This document shows positions 1 through 8,980 of a stretch of 64,000 nucleotides of DNA, in pieces. The position numbers were made by a program, and so were the translations under genes. Origin of the DNA: Woeseiaceae bacterium. Lineage in GTDB: Bacteria > Pseudomonadota > Gammaproteobacteria > Steroidobacterales > Woeseiaceae. The stretch covers positions 24,926 through 88,925 of the forward strand of contig JABDQH010000116.1 of assembly GCA_013042375.1 (NCBI GenBank), written 5' to 3'. Under the pieces are notes generated by a model, which was given only the letters and a program-made list of their open reading frames with translations, ran no database searches and was not told the DNA's origin. How positions within the stretch are numbered: the first letter of the stretch is position 1; each line of letters starts with the position of its first letter.

Positions 1-876
1 GATGACGTTTGCGCGCGAGCGCTGGATGACCTCGATTGCGAGGGCCGGCTTGCCGTTGAGGCGCGCGACGCTTTCCGCATCCTTGTAGGTGCGACGCACC
101 TCGGCGATGTCGCGAAAATGCACGACACGATCGCCAACCGCCTTGATCGGCATGTCGAGCACGTCCGCCGAGGTTTCGAACACGCCCGGCACCTTGACCG
201 GGAACCGGCCTTCGCTGGCGTGCAGCGCACCGGCGGCGACCAGCCGGTTGTTGCGGCTGACGAACTGGATGATCTGTGCCTGGTCCAGCCCGTAGCTTTC
301 CATGGCGAGCGGGTCGACGACGACTTCCATGAGTTCCTCGCGCGTGCCGACGAGGTTCACTTCGAGCACGCCGGGCAGCGCCTCGAGCTTTTCTTCGAGG
401 TCTTTCGCAACGTTGGTCAGCGTGCGTTCGGGAACGTCGCCCGCGAGATTGAGCACGAGCATCGGGTCGAAGCGCGACATCTTGACCTCGTTGACGGTCG
501 GCTCGTCCGTTTCGCCGGGCAGTTTCGCCTGTGCGAGGTCGACTTTCTCACGGACATCCTGGAGCGCGCGCTTGGTGTCGATGCCGGCGTCGAATTCGAG
601 CTGCACGTTCGCGCCGCCCTCATAGGCGTTCGCGGTCATCTCCTTGACGCCCTCGATCGAGCGCAGCTCCTGTTCCATCGGCCGCACCAGCAGGCGTTCG
701 GAGTCCTCGGGCGAGATACCGTCGTGCTCGATACTGACGTAGACGATCGGAATCTCGATGTCCGGTTCGGCCTCCTTCGGGATGGTCAGGTACGCGACGA
801 CGCCGCTGACCAGGATGACAAGCAGCGACAGGACAACGGTTCGCGATCGCCGCATGGCGAGCTCGATGACGTCCAT
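1..876 (-). CDS. RND efflux transporter, inner-membrane pump subunit (5' part, runs off the window)
   Basis: The first 292 codons of an AcrB/MexB-superfamily proton-driven exporter. The reading frame opens at 876 and is still open at base 1. An N-terminal membrane helix (about residues 10-32) is followed by the family hallmark IPKEAEPDIEIP and by periplasmic porter-domain sequence. The start codon overlaps the stop of the membrane fusion protein gene by one base (TGATG), so the two are translationally coupled. The PadR regulator upstream probably controls both. No outer-membrane channel gene is visible; it may lie beyond the edge or be supplied in trans. The substrate cannot be told. The family call is firm. 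Confidence 0.93.
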   Translation of the reverse strand, partial: MDVIELAMRRSRTVVLSLLVILVSGVVAYLTIPKEAEPDIEIPIVYVSIEHDGISPEDSERLLVRPMEQELRSIEGVKEMTANAYEGGANVQLEFDAGIDTKRALQDVREKVDLAQAKLPGETDEPTVNEVKMSRFDPMLVLNLAGDVPERTLTNVAKDLEEKLEALPGVLEVNLVGTREELMEVVVDPLAMESYGLDQAQIIQFVSRNNRLVAAGALHASEGRFPVKVPGVFETSADVLDMPIKAVGDRVVHFRDIAEVRRTYKDAESVARLNGKPALAIEVIQRSRANVI

Positions 877-2003
877 CAGTCGGCGTCCTGCTCGTCCTTG
901 ATTGCCACGGCCGTCGGAATGTCGCTTTCCGCAACGGCATCGACGACCGTACCGCTGGCCACGTAGCCCTGTCCGACCGTGATAATGGTCGCGGTTTCGG
1001 GCAGCCCGGTCAGCCAGACGCCGTCGTTGGTCGACAGTGCGATGTCCGCGACGACGAAGCTCACGCGACCTTCATTGTTGACGATCTTGACGCCGACGTT
1101 GCCCGCGTCGTCGAGGGTGAGCAGGGAAGGAGAGACGCGATGCGCGAGGACTGTCTCCGCTGGAATACGCAATTCGGCCGTTCCGCCGATGCGCAATGCG
1201 CCGTCGCTGTTATCGACTTCGAGTTCCACCCTGAACGTCCGCGTCGCTTCTTCCGCCACCGGGGCAACATAGCGGATGCGACCCTGCACGGTTTCGCCCG
1301 TGGCGAGAAAGGCGGCGGCCTCGTCGCCGACGTCGACGAAGCGGGCGTCGAACTCCGACAGGTCGGCGCTGACGATGATCGTGCGATTGTCGACGTAGCT
1401 CGCGATGGGGTCGCCGCGGGAAACGAAGTCACCGAATTCGACCACGCGCTCCTGCAGCGCGCCCGCGAACGGGGCGCGGATCGTCATGTAGCCAAGGTCG
1501 AGCCTGGCCCGCGTCAGTTCGGCCCGCGCCGACTCGAGCAGCGCGACGGCTTCCTGCAGCTGTGCTTCCGATACGTAGCTCTCGGACTCGAGGCGCTTGC
1601 GCGCCTCGTACTCGACTTCGCGCTGCCGCACAAGCGCTTCGGCCTGCGCAAGACGTGCCGAGCGATCGCGTTCGTCAAGGCGTAACAGCACGTCGCCGCG
1701 TTCGAGCGCGGCGCCGCGCTCGGCGCCGATGTAAACGACGCGCCCGTCGGTTTCGGCGGACAGTTGTGCAAGCCGCGCCGGCGCCGTGTTGCCGTTGACG
1801 ATAATAAGGCGCTCGATTTCCTCGGCCGATTGCGTGCGTACGCGCACGGCGTTCTTTGCCGTTGCCACGTCAGCGACAGGCATGGCAACAACATCGCCAG
1901 ACGCGTCGTCGAGCTGGCCGGAAGCAAGCCACAGCGCAATCACGACGACGATGCCGGCCGATACCAGCCAGGACTTGTGGCGCACCACCTGTTCGATGTT
2001 CAT
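876..2003 (-). CDS. RND efflux periplasmic adaptor (membrane fusion protein, HlyD/AcrA family)
   Basis: A 375-residue periplasmic adaptor joining the pump encoded downstream to an outer-membrane channel. It has an N-terminal anchor (residues about 12-28), a lipoyl/barrel-sandwich half starting near ARLAQLSAETDGRV, a short Ala/Glu-rich coiled-coil hairpin in the middle, the returning lipoyl half TIRAPFAGALQERVV, and then beta-barrel and membrane-proximal domains. Its length is normal for the family. The gene sits 13 bp after the PadR gene and overlaps the pump gene by one base, so the three probably form one self-regulated operon. Confidence 0.93.
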   Translation of the reverse strand: MNIEQVVRHKSWLVSAGIVVVIALWLASGQLDDASGDVVAMPVADVATAKNAVRVRTQSAEEIERLIIVNGNTAPARLAQLSAETDGRVVYIGAERGAALERGDVLLRLDERDRSARLAQAEALVRQREVEYEARKRLESESYVSEAQLQEAVALLESARAELTRARLDLGYMTIRAPFAGALQERVVEFGDFVSRGDPIASYVDNRTIIVSADLSEFDARFVDVGDEAAAFLATGETVQGRIRYVAPVAEEATRTFRVELEVDNSDGALRIGGTAELRIPAETVLAHRVSPSLLTLDDAGNVGVKIVNNEGRVSFVVADIALSTNDGVWLTGLPETATIITVGQGYVASGTVVDAVAESDIPTAVAIKDEQDAD

Positions 2004-2016
2004 CGTTTCCGTTTCC

Positions 2017-2556
2017 TCAGCCGGTCGCGGCCTTCGCGTCCCATTCTTCCGTCAGCAGATGACGGTTTTCTTTAATGTAGGCTTCCTTTGCCTCGGTGAT
2101 CGCCTTGCCGAAGCCCAGCACGAATTTCATCCCGGCCGGCCAGTCGCCCATGCAGTCCGAGAGTTCGGCGAAAAGTTCCTGGTAGCGTCCGATCTCGTCG
2201 AGGCGATGTTCGACGACGGCCTCGACATCTGCGGGCCGCATCAGGTGCGCGAAACACAGCATCGCCAGGAACTCCGAGCGTATCTTGTGGCAGGGCGTCG
2301 TATTGCGCAGGGCTTCCAGCAGGTGCTGCCGGCCGGCGTCACTGATGCAATAGACCTTGCGGTCGGGCTTCCCCTCCTGCGGGATTTCCTCGCAGTCGAC
2401 AAGGCCCTGCTCGGCCAGCGATGCGAGGGCCGGATAGATCGAGCCGTAACCGGCCGCGAAGAAATGGGCAAAACTCGACTCGAACTGTTTCTTGAGGTCG
2501 TAGCCCGAGGCCGGGCCCTCGGTCAGCATCCCGAGACAAACGGTCTTTACATCCAT
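2017..2556 (-). CDS. PadR-family transcriptional regulator
   Basis: A 179-residue regulator. The N-terminal winged helix (about residues 5-80) carries the typical PadR core GPASGYDLKK and SIYPALASL. The C-terminal half is a helical dimerisation domain of the Vir_act_alpha_C type. PadR proteins usually repress adjacent transporter genes and are released by small aromatic or drug-like ligands. It is the first gene of the unit with the RND pump, so local autoregulation is likely. The ATG at 2556 is preferred over an upstream GTG at 2565 because the conserved domain starts right after it. Confidence 0.9.
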   Translation of the reverse strand: MDVKTVCLGMLTEGPASGYDLKKQFESSFAHFFAAGYGSIYPALASLAEQGLVDCEEIPQEGKPDRKVYCISDAGRQHLLEALRNTTPCHKIRSEFLAMLCFAHLMRPADVEAVVEHRLDEIGRYQELFAELSDCMGDWPAGMKFVLGFGKAITEAKEAYIKENRHLLTEEWDAKAATG

Positions 2557-2586
2557 AAGGCACACGCAACGCGGCAGACGCCGCCC

Positions 2587-2623
2587 ATATATCGATGCGA
2601 TGCATAATATCAGTTCGATATAT
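2587..2623. promoter_or_regulatory. Candidate PadR operator: 9-bp inverted repeat in an AT-rich island
   Basis: ATATATCGA at 2587-2595 is matched exactly by TCGATATAT at 2615-2623, with a 19-base spacer. The element lies 31-67 bp upstream of the PadR start, in an AT-rich patch that stands out against the GC-rich surroundings. Its position over the expected promoter fits an autorepressor site. Binding by this PadR is inference. Confidence 0.5.
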
Positions 2624-2652
2624 AAATGCGAGCTTTTTCTAGCGGCGCGCGC

Positions 2653-4002
2653 TTATTCGAAACATTGCGACAGGAACGGGTTGAGGAGGCGCCCGTGCGG
2701 GTCGAGCTGGCTGCGGATCTTGCGGAAAAAGGCCAGGCGGTTGCTGTACAGGTCCCGGGCGTACTCGGCGCGCAGCGCTCTCGAATGGCTGAACAGCGGC
2801 ACGCCACCCCAGTGCTCGGCGAACTGGTCGAGGTCGATCACGAAATCCTCCCAGCCCTTGCGCTGCGTCGACACGACGTTGAGGGCAACCATGGGTTCGT
2901 CGAACGACGGTGACATCATGGCCGCCGTGTCCTGCGCAACGCCGAAGCCCACGGCCGGCAGATCGGTGCGATAGCCCGACTCTGCGAGCGTCTTGCGGCA
3001 GAACTCCCGGTAGGCCTTGACGACGACGGCGAAATCGCACGCCGGGAAGCACCAGGTCGAGTGCAGCAAGTCGCGTGGCTCGCGCCGGCGGCGACCGCTC
3101 GCCATCACGTTGGTCCCGTTGGTCACGAAACGCGAATTGACGAGGTCGTGTGTCGCGGTACTGAGCCTGTCCATGAGGCGGTAGCGCACCGAGGGGATCG
3201 GCACGATGCGATTGAGCGACTTGAAGACGTGCGGCAGGACCGTGCTCTCGCCCCAGTCCTTGAGCTTCCACGGCACGCGATGCGCGTTACCGGGCGATGC
3301 CTCGTAGCGCCGCAGATCGAGATAGACGCGATCCTTGTGCGGCAGCAGGTAGAATTTCAGGCCGACATCACGCGTCGCGAGGCGATCGACGACGTCGGCG
3401 AACGTGTCGAGGTCGATGCTGCGATGGCTGGCCGAAAACGTGCTGATCAGGCACACGCGCAGCGTCACTTCGTAGATTGCACCGAGCATGCCGTAGCTCA
3501 GGCGTAAGGCATTGAGCAGGTGCTTCTGCTGCTGCGACACTTTCATCAGCCTGCCGTCGGGTGTGACGAGCCTGATGCTGATCGCCTCGCTGGAGAGAAA
3601 TGACGAACGGTCGCCGATGCCGGGCGCCATGCAGGGCGATGCGATCGCACCGCCCACGGTACGTTCGGGCTGGTCGTAATTCGCGGCGAGCTCGAGCCCG
3701 TGCGGTGCCAGCGCCTCGACCAGCGTGCCGAGGCGAACGCCGGCCTGTACGGTAACCGTCAGGCGGTGAGTGTCGATCGTCCCGATGCGATCGAGCGCAG
3801 TCATGTCGACAATCGTGCCCGAGTCGTTGGTATTGCAGTCCGTCGATGCCGTGCCGGCACCGCGAATGCGGATCGGTGTCGCCGCCCGGCTCTCGGGATC
3901 GAGATAGCGCATCAGGTCGGCGAGATTGCCGGGCCTCAGTATCTTTGCAGTAGCAGGCCGTCGGACGTAGCGGCCCGTATCACGAAATCTCGGTGAAGGC
4001 AT
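2653..4002 (-). CDS. FAD-binding oxidase related to D-arabinono-1,4-lactone oxidase
   Basis: A 449-residue flavoprotein. The N-terminal half is a PCMH-type FAD domain (FAD_binding_4): IRIRGAGTAST, VTVQAGVRLGTLVEAL and TVGGAIASPCMAPGIG are the usual nucleotide-loop motifs. The C-terminal half resembles the ALO substrate domain and ends with HGRLLNPF, typical of that family. It probably oxidises an aldonolactone or sugar-like alcohol; the substrate is unknown. The ATG at 4002 has GGGAG about 6 bp upstream and is preferred to an in-frame TTG at 4041. It reads towards the PadR gene, but an AT-rich operator region separates them, so it is probably a separate unit. Confidence 0.83.
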   Translation of the reverse strand: MPSPRFRDTGRYVRRPATAKILRPGNLADLMRYLDPESRAATPIRIRGAGTASTDCNTNDSGTIVDMTALDRIGTIDTHRLTVTVQAGVRLGTLVEALAPHGLELAANYDQPERTVGGAIASPCMAPGIGDRSSFLSSEAISIRLVTPDGRLMKVSQQQKHLLNALRLSYGMLGAIYEVTLRVCLISTFSASHRSIDLDTFADVVDRLATRDVGLKFYLLPHKDRVYLDLRRYEASPGNAHRVPWKLKDWGESTVLPHVFKSLNRIVPIPSVRYRLMDRLSTATHDLVNSRFVTNGTNVMASGRRRREPRDLLHSTWCFPACDFAVVVKAYREFCRKTLAESGYRTDLPAVGFGVAQDTAAMMSPSFDEPMVALNVVSTQRKGWEDFVIDLDQFAEHWGGVPLFSHSRALRAEYARDLYSNRLAFFRKIRSQLDPHGRLLNPFLSQCFE

Positions 4003-4126
4003 CCTTGCTCCCGGCACATCCCCCACGTGATCCTGACACAAGCGGACAGGAAGCTGCTGTGACGCAGTTCCACCCGGCCTGTTTTGTCAAATTGCCATCG
4101 CGACGCGAGACCTCCAAACTGGACGC

Positions 4127-5632
4127 ATGGGGATGTTTTCGACACTCGTCGGCAGCCGTTTGCCGCCCAGGTACCAGCGATTCTTCAAGCTGCCGGAGCG
4201 CGTGGAGTCCTACAAGGTGACGGACACGGCGTCGACGGCACTGGGTCGATCGGTCCGCGCGTGGTTTGCCGGTCGCGATGCGACGGCCGCCGTGTATCGG
4301 CTGGACTCGGGCATCGACGCGCTCAGTGCGCGCGTCGGCCTGATCGATCGTGCCGAACGCACGATCGATATGCAGAGCTTCCTGCTCAAGGACGACGTCA
4401 GTGGCAACCTCGTGGCGTTGCACCTGGCGAAGGCCGCCGATCGCGGCGTGCGTGTGAGGCTGCTCATGGACGACGCGCTGACCGAGCTCGTCGACCCCGG
4501 ACTATTGTCGCTGGACGAGCACGAAAATATCGAAGTGCGCGTTTTCAACCCGTTTCCGCGGCGACGGTCGCGCTTCATCAGCCTGCTCGCCAACTACAAC
4601 ATCCTCAATCGCCGCATGCACAACAAGTCGCTCACGGTCGACAACGAGGCGACGATCGTGGGCGGTCGCAACATCGCCGACGAGTACTACCAGACCGGCG
4701 GCGAAAGCGAGTTCATCGACGAAGACCTGCTCGCCATCGGGTCACCCGTCGACGTCGTGTCCGACGGTTTCGACGAGTACTGGAACTCGCCCGAAGCCAT
4801 CCCCATGGGGGCTTTTGACAATCTTGTCGCGCACGGCGGCGTCGTGGAGTCGGTCGCCGAGGCGCGCAAGCTCATCGACGCGCATCGCGGCGGACCGTTT
4901 CTCGATGGCGTCGATGGGCGCCTTGTCGATCGGCTGGTCGCCGGCACCCTGCAACTGGTTCCGGCCGAGGTCGAGGTCGTGCTGGATCGCCCCGACAAGG
5001 TGCGCTATTTCAAGCTCAGCCGGACAAGCGTGACGAGCGATTACCTGCAGCGGCTGGCCACCGCCGCAGTGCGCGAACTCATCGTCATCTCGCCGTACTT
5101 TGTTCCGCGCAAGGAAGGCGTCGACTTCTTCGCGGCGCTCGTGAAGAGGGGCGTCAACGTCATCATCATTACCAATTCGCTCGCTTCGACCAATCACGCC
5201 AGCGTACACGCGGTTTACGCACGCTATCGCAAACCGCTGTTGCAGCACGGCGTGCAGTTGTTCGAACTGCGCGCGCGCTCGGAGTCGGCGGAAGCACGCA
5301 CCAAGTTGACCTTGCATTCAAAGGTCGCGACCGTGGACCGGCAACGCCTGTTCGTCGGTTCGTTCAACCTGGATCCGCGCTCACTCTACCTGAACACCGA
5401 GATGGGCATGATGGTCGAGTCATCGGAGCTCGCCGAATCGATGGCGACGAGCATCCTGGTCTCGCTCCCGGAATCGTCCTATCGACTGCGCCTCTCGGAG
5501 CGCGGCAAGCTGCAATGGGTGTTGCAGACGACGGACGTCGAGGAAGTCATCACGACCGAACCCCAGAGCGGGGCCTGGCTGCGATTCAGGACGTGGCTGC
5601 TGGGTCTCCTGCCCATCGAGGAACAGATGTAG
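4127..5632 (+). CDS. Phospholipase D-family protein, cardiolipin synthase-like
   Basis: A 501-residue protein with two complete HKD motifs: HNKSLTVDNEATIVGGRN around residue 165, and HSKVATVDRQRLFVGSFN in the C-terminal half followed by the usual NTEMG segment. Two HKD halves form one active site for phosphatidyl transfer or phosphodiester hydrolysis. The lack of N-terminal membrane helices separates it from ClsA and places it with ClsC/YmdC-like enzymes. It starts a plus-strand run, divergent from the FAD oxidase. The real substrate (phosphatidylglycerol or another phospholipid) is inferred. Confidence 0.87.
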   Translation: MGMFSTLVGSRLPPRYQRFFKLPERVESYKVTDTASTALGRSVRAWFAGRDATAAVYRLDSGIDALSARVGLIDRAERTIDMQSFLLKDDVSGNLVALHLAKAADRGVRVRLLMDDALTELVDPGLLSLDEHENIEVRVFNPFPRRRSRFISLLANYNILNRRMHNKSLTVDNEATIVGGRNIADEYYQTGGESEFIDEDLLAIGSPVDVVSDGFDEYWNSPEAIPMGAFDNLVAHGGVVESVAEARKLIDAHRGGPFLDGVDGRLVDRLVAGTLQLVPAEVEVVLDRPDKVRYFKLSRTSVTSDYLQRLATAAVRELIVISPYFVPRKEGVDFFAALVKRGVNVIIITNSLASTNHASVHAVYARYRKPLLQHGVQLFELRARSESAEARTKLTLHSKVATVDRQRLFVGSFNLDPRSLYLNTEMGMMVESSELAESMATSILVSLPESSYRLRLSERGKLQWVLQTTDVEEVITTEPQSGAWLRFRTWLLGLLPIEEQM

Positions 5633-5661
5633 AATGAGCGGCCACTACACGAGGATCGGCG

Positions 5662-6519
5662 ATGCGTTGGCGAGGCAGAAGGCGTAGCAGCAATATCGAA
5701 GACCGGCGCGGCTCCCGCGCGCCGAAGCTGGTCGGCGGCGGCATCGGCACGATCGCTCTGGTGCTCGTGGCGATGTACTTCGGCGTGGACCCGGCGCCGC
5801 TGCTGCAGGGCATGCAAGGCACGGGCGGTAGCGCGTCGTCGAGCGGCACGCGCCCGACCACGGCAGACCTGGAAAACGATCCCCTGGCCGACATGATCTC
5901 GGTGGTCGTCGCCGATACCGAGGATGTCTGGACCGAGCTGTTCGCGGCGCAGGGCAGGCGTTACAAGGCACCGTCGCTCGTGATGTTCAGCGGCGCGACG
6001 CAATCGGCGTGTGGCCTCGGCCAGGCCGCCATGGGTCCTTTTTATTGCCCGGCCGACCAGAAGGCCTACATCGATCTGGCCTTTTACGACCAGATGCGCA
6101 CGAAATTCCGGGCGCCCGGTGACTTTGCGCAGGCCTACGTCATTGCGCACGAGGTCGGCCACCACGTGCAGAACCTGCTGGGGATATCGGGACAGGTCCA
6201 CCAGATGAAGCAGCGCGTCAGCCAGGGCGAGGCCAACGCGCTGTCGGTGCGGCTCGAGCTGCAGGCCGACTGCCTCGCCGGCGTCTGGGCGAATCGTACG
6301 CAAAAGGCGCACAACTTCCTCGAGCGCGGCGATGTCGAGGAGGCGCTCAAAGCCGCGAGCGCCATCGGCGACGATACGCTGCAACGCCAGGGTCGCGGCA
6401 CCGTCGTTCCCGAGTCGTTTACGCACGGCACCTCGGCGCAACGGCAGCGCTGGTTCATGGTCGGCCTCGACAGCGGCGACCCGGACAGATGCGACACGTT
6501 CAGCGCCGATCGCCTGTGA
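5662..6519 (+). CDS. ypfJ: Putative neutral zinc metallopeptidase (YpfJ family)
   Basis: A 285-residue protein of the Zn_peptidase family (PF04228). The basic N-terminus is followed by one membrane helix (about residues 28-46) and a periplasmic catalytic domain. The zinc site is HEVGHHVQ around residue 164, with the downstream conserved LELQADCLAG providing the further ligand region. Length and architecture match E. coli YpfJ, whose substrate is unknown. The stop overlaps the start of the amidohydrolase by one base (TGATG), so the two are probably co-translated. Confidence 0.9.
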   Translation: MRWRGRRRSSNIEDRRGSRAPKLVGGGIGTIALVLVAMYFGVDPAPLLQGMQGTGGSASSSGTRPTTADLENDPLADMISVVVADTEDVWTELFAAQGRRYKAPSLVMFSGATQSACGLGQAAMGPFYCPADQKAYIDLAFYDQMRTKFRAPGDFAQAYVIAHEVGHHVQNLLGISGQVHQMKQRVSQGEANALSVRLELQADCLAGVWANRTQKAHNFLERGDVEEALKAASAIGDDTLQRQGRGTVVPESFTHGTSAQRQRWFMVGLDSGDPDRCDTFSADRL

Positions 6520-7856
6520 TGCGTCGATTCTGGCCGCTTGTCGCTTTACTGGCGGGCGCGCCGGCCGTCGCCGCGGACACGACGGCCTTCATCAACGTCA
6601 ACGTCGTGCCGATGGACACGGAACGCGTCATCGCACAGCAGACCCTGATCGTGCGCGACGGACTCATCGATGCGATCGGGAGCGTCGACGACGTACCGAT
6701 CCCCGAGGGGGCTACCGTCGTGGATGGCACGGACCGCTACCTGATGCCGGGCCTCGCGGAGATGCACGCACACGTTGCGGCTGCCGACTCACCGTTGCTG
6801 GCGCGCTATTTCGACCTGTACGTTGCGAACGGCGTGACGACGATTCGCGGCATGCTCGGGCGCGAGTCGCACCTCGGGCTGCGCGACGACCTCGAGACAG
6901 GCAGCCGGTTCGGCCCGCGGCTCGTGACCTCCGGGCCGTCGCTAAACGGCCGGACCGTCGGCGGCGTACAGCAGGCACGGGACATGGTCGCGGCGCAGCA
7001 TGCGGCGGGTTACGACTTCATCAAGATTCACCCGGGGTTGACGGCTGACGAGTTCGACGCCGCCGCAAACACGGCCAACGCACTCGGCATGCCGTTCGCG
7101 GGGCATGTCCCGGTTGCGGCCGGCGTCAGCCGCGCGCTCGAACTCGACATGGCGTCGATCGACCACCTGGACGGCTATTTCGCGGCATTACTGCCGCCGG
7201 ACAGCCACGGCCGGGGAGGGTTCGGGGGCTTTTTCGACGTGTTCCTCGCCGACGAGATCGACGCCGACCGCATCGCCGATATCGCAGCGGCGACGGCGGA
7301 GGCCGGTACCTGGAACGTACCGACCGAGGTGCTGATCGAGCAGCTCGTCGACGCGACACCGGTGAACGAATTGCGCAATCGACCCGAAATGCACTACATG
7401 CCGGCGGCCACCGTGGCCGATTGGGTGCGCGCCAAGGAATCGCAGCTCGCAGATCGCGACTACGACGCGGAAGTCGCCGCACTGGCCGTCGAGCTGCGCC
7501 GCAAGCTGATTCTCGAGTTGCAGCGCGCCGGCGCCGGGTTGCTTCTCGGTTCGGATTCGCCACAGATATTCAATGTGCCGGGTTTCTCGCTGCACCGGGA
7601 GCTGGACACGCTCGTGGCGGCCGGCCTGACTCCCTGGGAAGCCCTGTACTCGGGCACCGTTGCCGTCGCCGCGTACCTCGGGAGCAACACGGGCATCGTC
7701 GCCGTTGGGCGTGCCGCCGACCTCGTGTTGCTGGACGCCAATCCTCTTGACGATATCCGCAACAGCCGCCGCATCCACGGCGTCGTGCTGCGCGGCGCCT
7801 GGTTGCCGGCCGCAACGCTCGAGAACCGCATGGAGCGCTGGCGCGACGACCGGTAA
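6519..7856 (+). CDS. Secreted amidohydrolase family protein
   Basis: A 445-residue metal-dependent hydrolase of the amidohydrolase (imidazolonepropionase/prolidase-like) superfamily. A signal peptide MRRFWPLVALLAGAPAVAA precedes the composite beta-sandwich. The metal motif appears as MPGLAEMHAHV, where canonical members have D-x-H-x-H, so E replaces the usual G/D before the histidines. Later motifs are GHVPV, SIDHLDGY and the C-terminal LLGSDSP with its metal-site aspartate. The ATG at 6519 overlaps the preceding stop and places the signal peptide at the true N-terminus; an upstream in-frame ATG at 6489 adds ten unlikely residues. The substrate is unknown. Confidence 0.87.
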   Translation: MRRFWPLVALLAGAPAVAADTTAFINVNVVPMDTERVIAQQTLIVRDGLIDAIGSVDDVPIPEGATVVDGTDRYLMPGLAEMHAHVAAADSPLLARYFDLYVANGVTTIRGMLGRESHLGLRDDLETGSRFGPRLVTSGPSLNGRTVGGVQQARDMVAAQHAAGYDFIKIHPGLTADEFDAAANTANALGMPFAGHVPVAAGVSRALELDMASIDHLDGYFAALLPPDSHGRGGFGGFFDVFLADEIDADRIADIAAATAEAGTWNVPTEVLIEQLVDATPVNELRNRPEMHYMPAATVADWVRAKESQLADRDYDAEVAALAVELRRKLILELQRAGAGLLLGSDSPQIFNVPGFSLHRELDTLVAAGLTPWEALYSGTVAVAAYLGSNTGIVAVGRAADLVLLDANPLDDIRNSRRIHGVVLRGAWLPAATLENRMERWRDDR

Positions 7857-7919
7857 CCTCGCCCTCGTCTGCTAGAATCAAGGTAAGACCTTAGCCGTCG
7901 CCGATAATGGGGTAGCCGC

Positions 7920-8348
7920 ATGAAGCTCGTTCAGCATTTGCTCGATATGAAGGGCAGGGACCTTATCTCGACTCACCGCGATGCGTCGGTGTTCGACGCG
8001 ATCAAGCTCATGGCCGATCATGCCGTGGGCTCGCTGCTCGTCATGGACGGTGATGCGCTGATCGGGATCGTTACCGAGCGCGACTACGCGCGCAAGGTGA
8101 TCCTCAAAGGGCGGTCTTCGGACGAAACGCCGGTCGGCGACATCATGACGAAGAAGGTCATCACATCGCGACCGGAGCAGTCCGTGAAGCAGTGCATGGA
8201 GCTCATGTCGGAGCGACGTATGCGGCACTTGCCCATTGTCGTGGACGACAAGGTCGTCGGGATTATCTCGATCGGCGATCTCGTGCAGGCCATCATCGCG
8301 GACCAGCAGGAGGAGATCGAGCAGCTGGAGCAATACATCAGTGGCTGA
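7920..8348 (+). CDS. CBS-domain pair protein
   Basis: A 142-residue cytoplasmic protein made of two tandem CBS motifs (about residues 10-65 and 75-130) forming one Bateman module: VGSLLVMDGDALIGIVTERDYARK and RHLPIVVDDKVVGIISIGDLV. Stand-alone proteins of this kind bind adenosine nucleotides and modulate partner proteins. No partner is evident in the neighbourhood. A TAGAAT hexamer at 7873-7878, 42 bp upstream, could be the -10 element of its own promoter. Confidence 0.9.
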   Translation: MKLVQHLLDMKGRDLISTHRDASVFDAIKLMADHAVGSLLVMDGDALIGIVTERDYARKVILKGRSSDETPVGDIMTKKVITSRPEQSVKQCMELMSERRMRHLPIVVDDKVVGIISIGDLVQAIIADQQEEIEQLEQYISG

Positions 8349-8425
8349 CCGCCTCCGATAAGCGGAACTTGCGGCGTCGGCAGCGATCTATTCGTGATGA
8401 AAGTGTAAATCCGACGGGGTCTGGA

Positions 8426-8980
8426 ATGAATAGCAGAATGCTGGCTGTCCTGAGCATCCTGGCCGGCGCGGGGCTGCTATGGTCGCCTGTTGTTGCGGCA
8501 CAGAAGAGCGCTGTGCAGGGCCCGACGACCGTCATCGGGCCACGTAACCCGTGGCTGGCGTCAGGGGCCCGTGCGATCGAAGACGGCAATCCCCAGCGAG
8601 GTGTCGAGCTCACGGAAATCGGGCTTGCCAACGCGCAGGGTAGTTACGAGCGCAAGGCCGCCCTGTCGAATCTCTGCGCGGGCTATCTCCTGATCGATAA
8701 ACCCGAGCATGCGCTCGATTACTGCAACCGCGTGATCGCAATGGACACCAATTTCTGGCGTGCGTACAACAATCGTGCGCTGGTTTACCTCGCGCTGGGC
8801 CGCTATGCGGAATCCGAGGCCGACATCAAGACGGGCCAGGCCCTGCGCCCCGGATCGTCGAAGCTCAAGGACACCAAGGCGATGTTCCTCGACACGGTCG
8901 CGCCGGTTGAACCAATCGTCGAGATCGACGAGCGTCGGGCGCACGTCGAGGACAAGCGCGGCGATGACGAATCGAAGTGA
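8426..8980 (+). CDS. Secreted TPR-repeat protein
   Basis: A 184-residue protein with a signal peptide (MNSRMLAVLSILAGAGLLW up to about residue 25) and two or three TPR-like helical repeats between residues 45 and 145, including FWRAYNNRALVYLALGRYAE. It probably acts as a periplasmic scaffold. The start at 8426 is set by the signal peptide; an open extension back to 8192 would overlap the CBS gene. The last 17 bp overlap the TonB-C gene, so the two are co-expressed and may work together. Confidence 0.8.
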   Translation: MNSRMLAVLSILAGAGLLWSPVVAAQKSAVQGPTTVIGPRNPWLASGARAIEDGNPQRGVELTEIGLANAQGSYERKAALSNLCAGYLLIDKPEHALDYCNRVIAMDTNFWRAYNNRALVYLALGRYAESEADIKTGQALRPGSSKLKDTKAMFLDTVAPVEPIVEIDERRAHVEDKRGDDESK

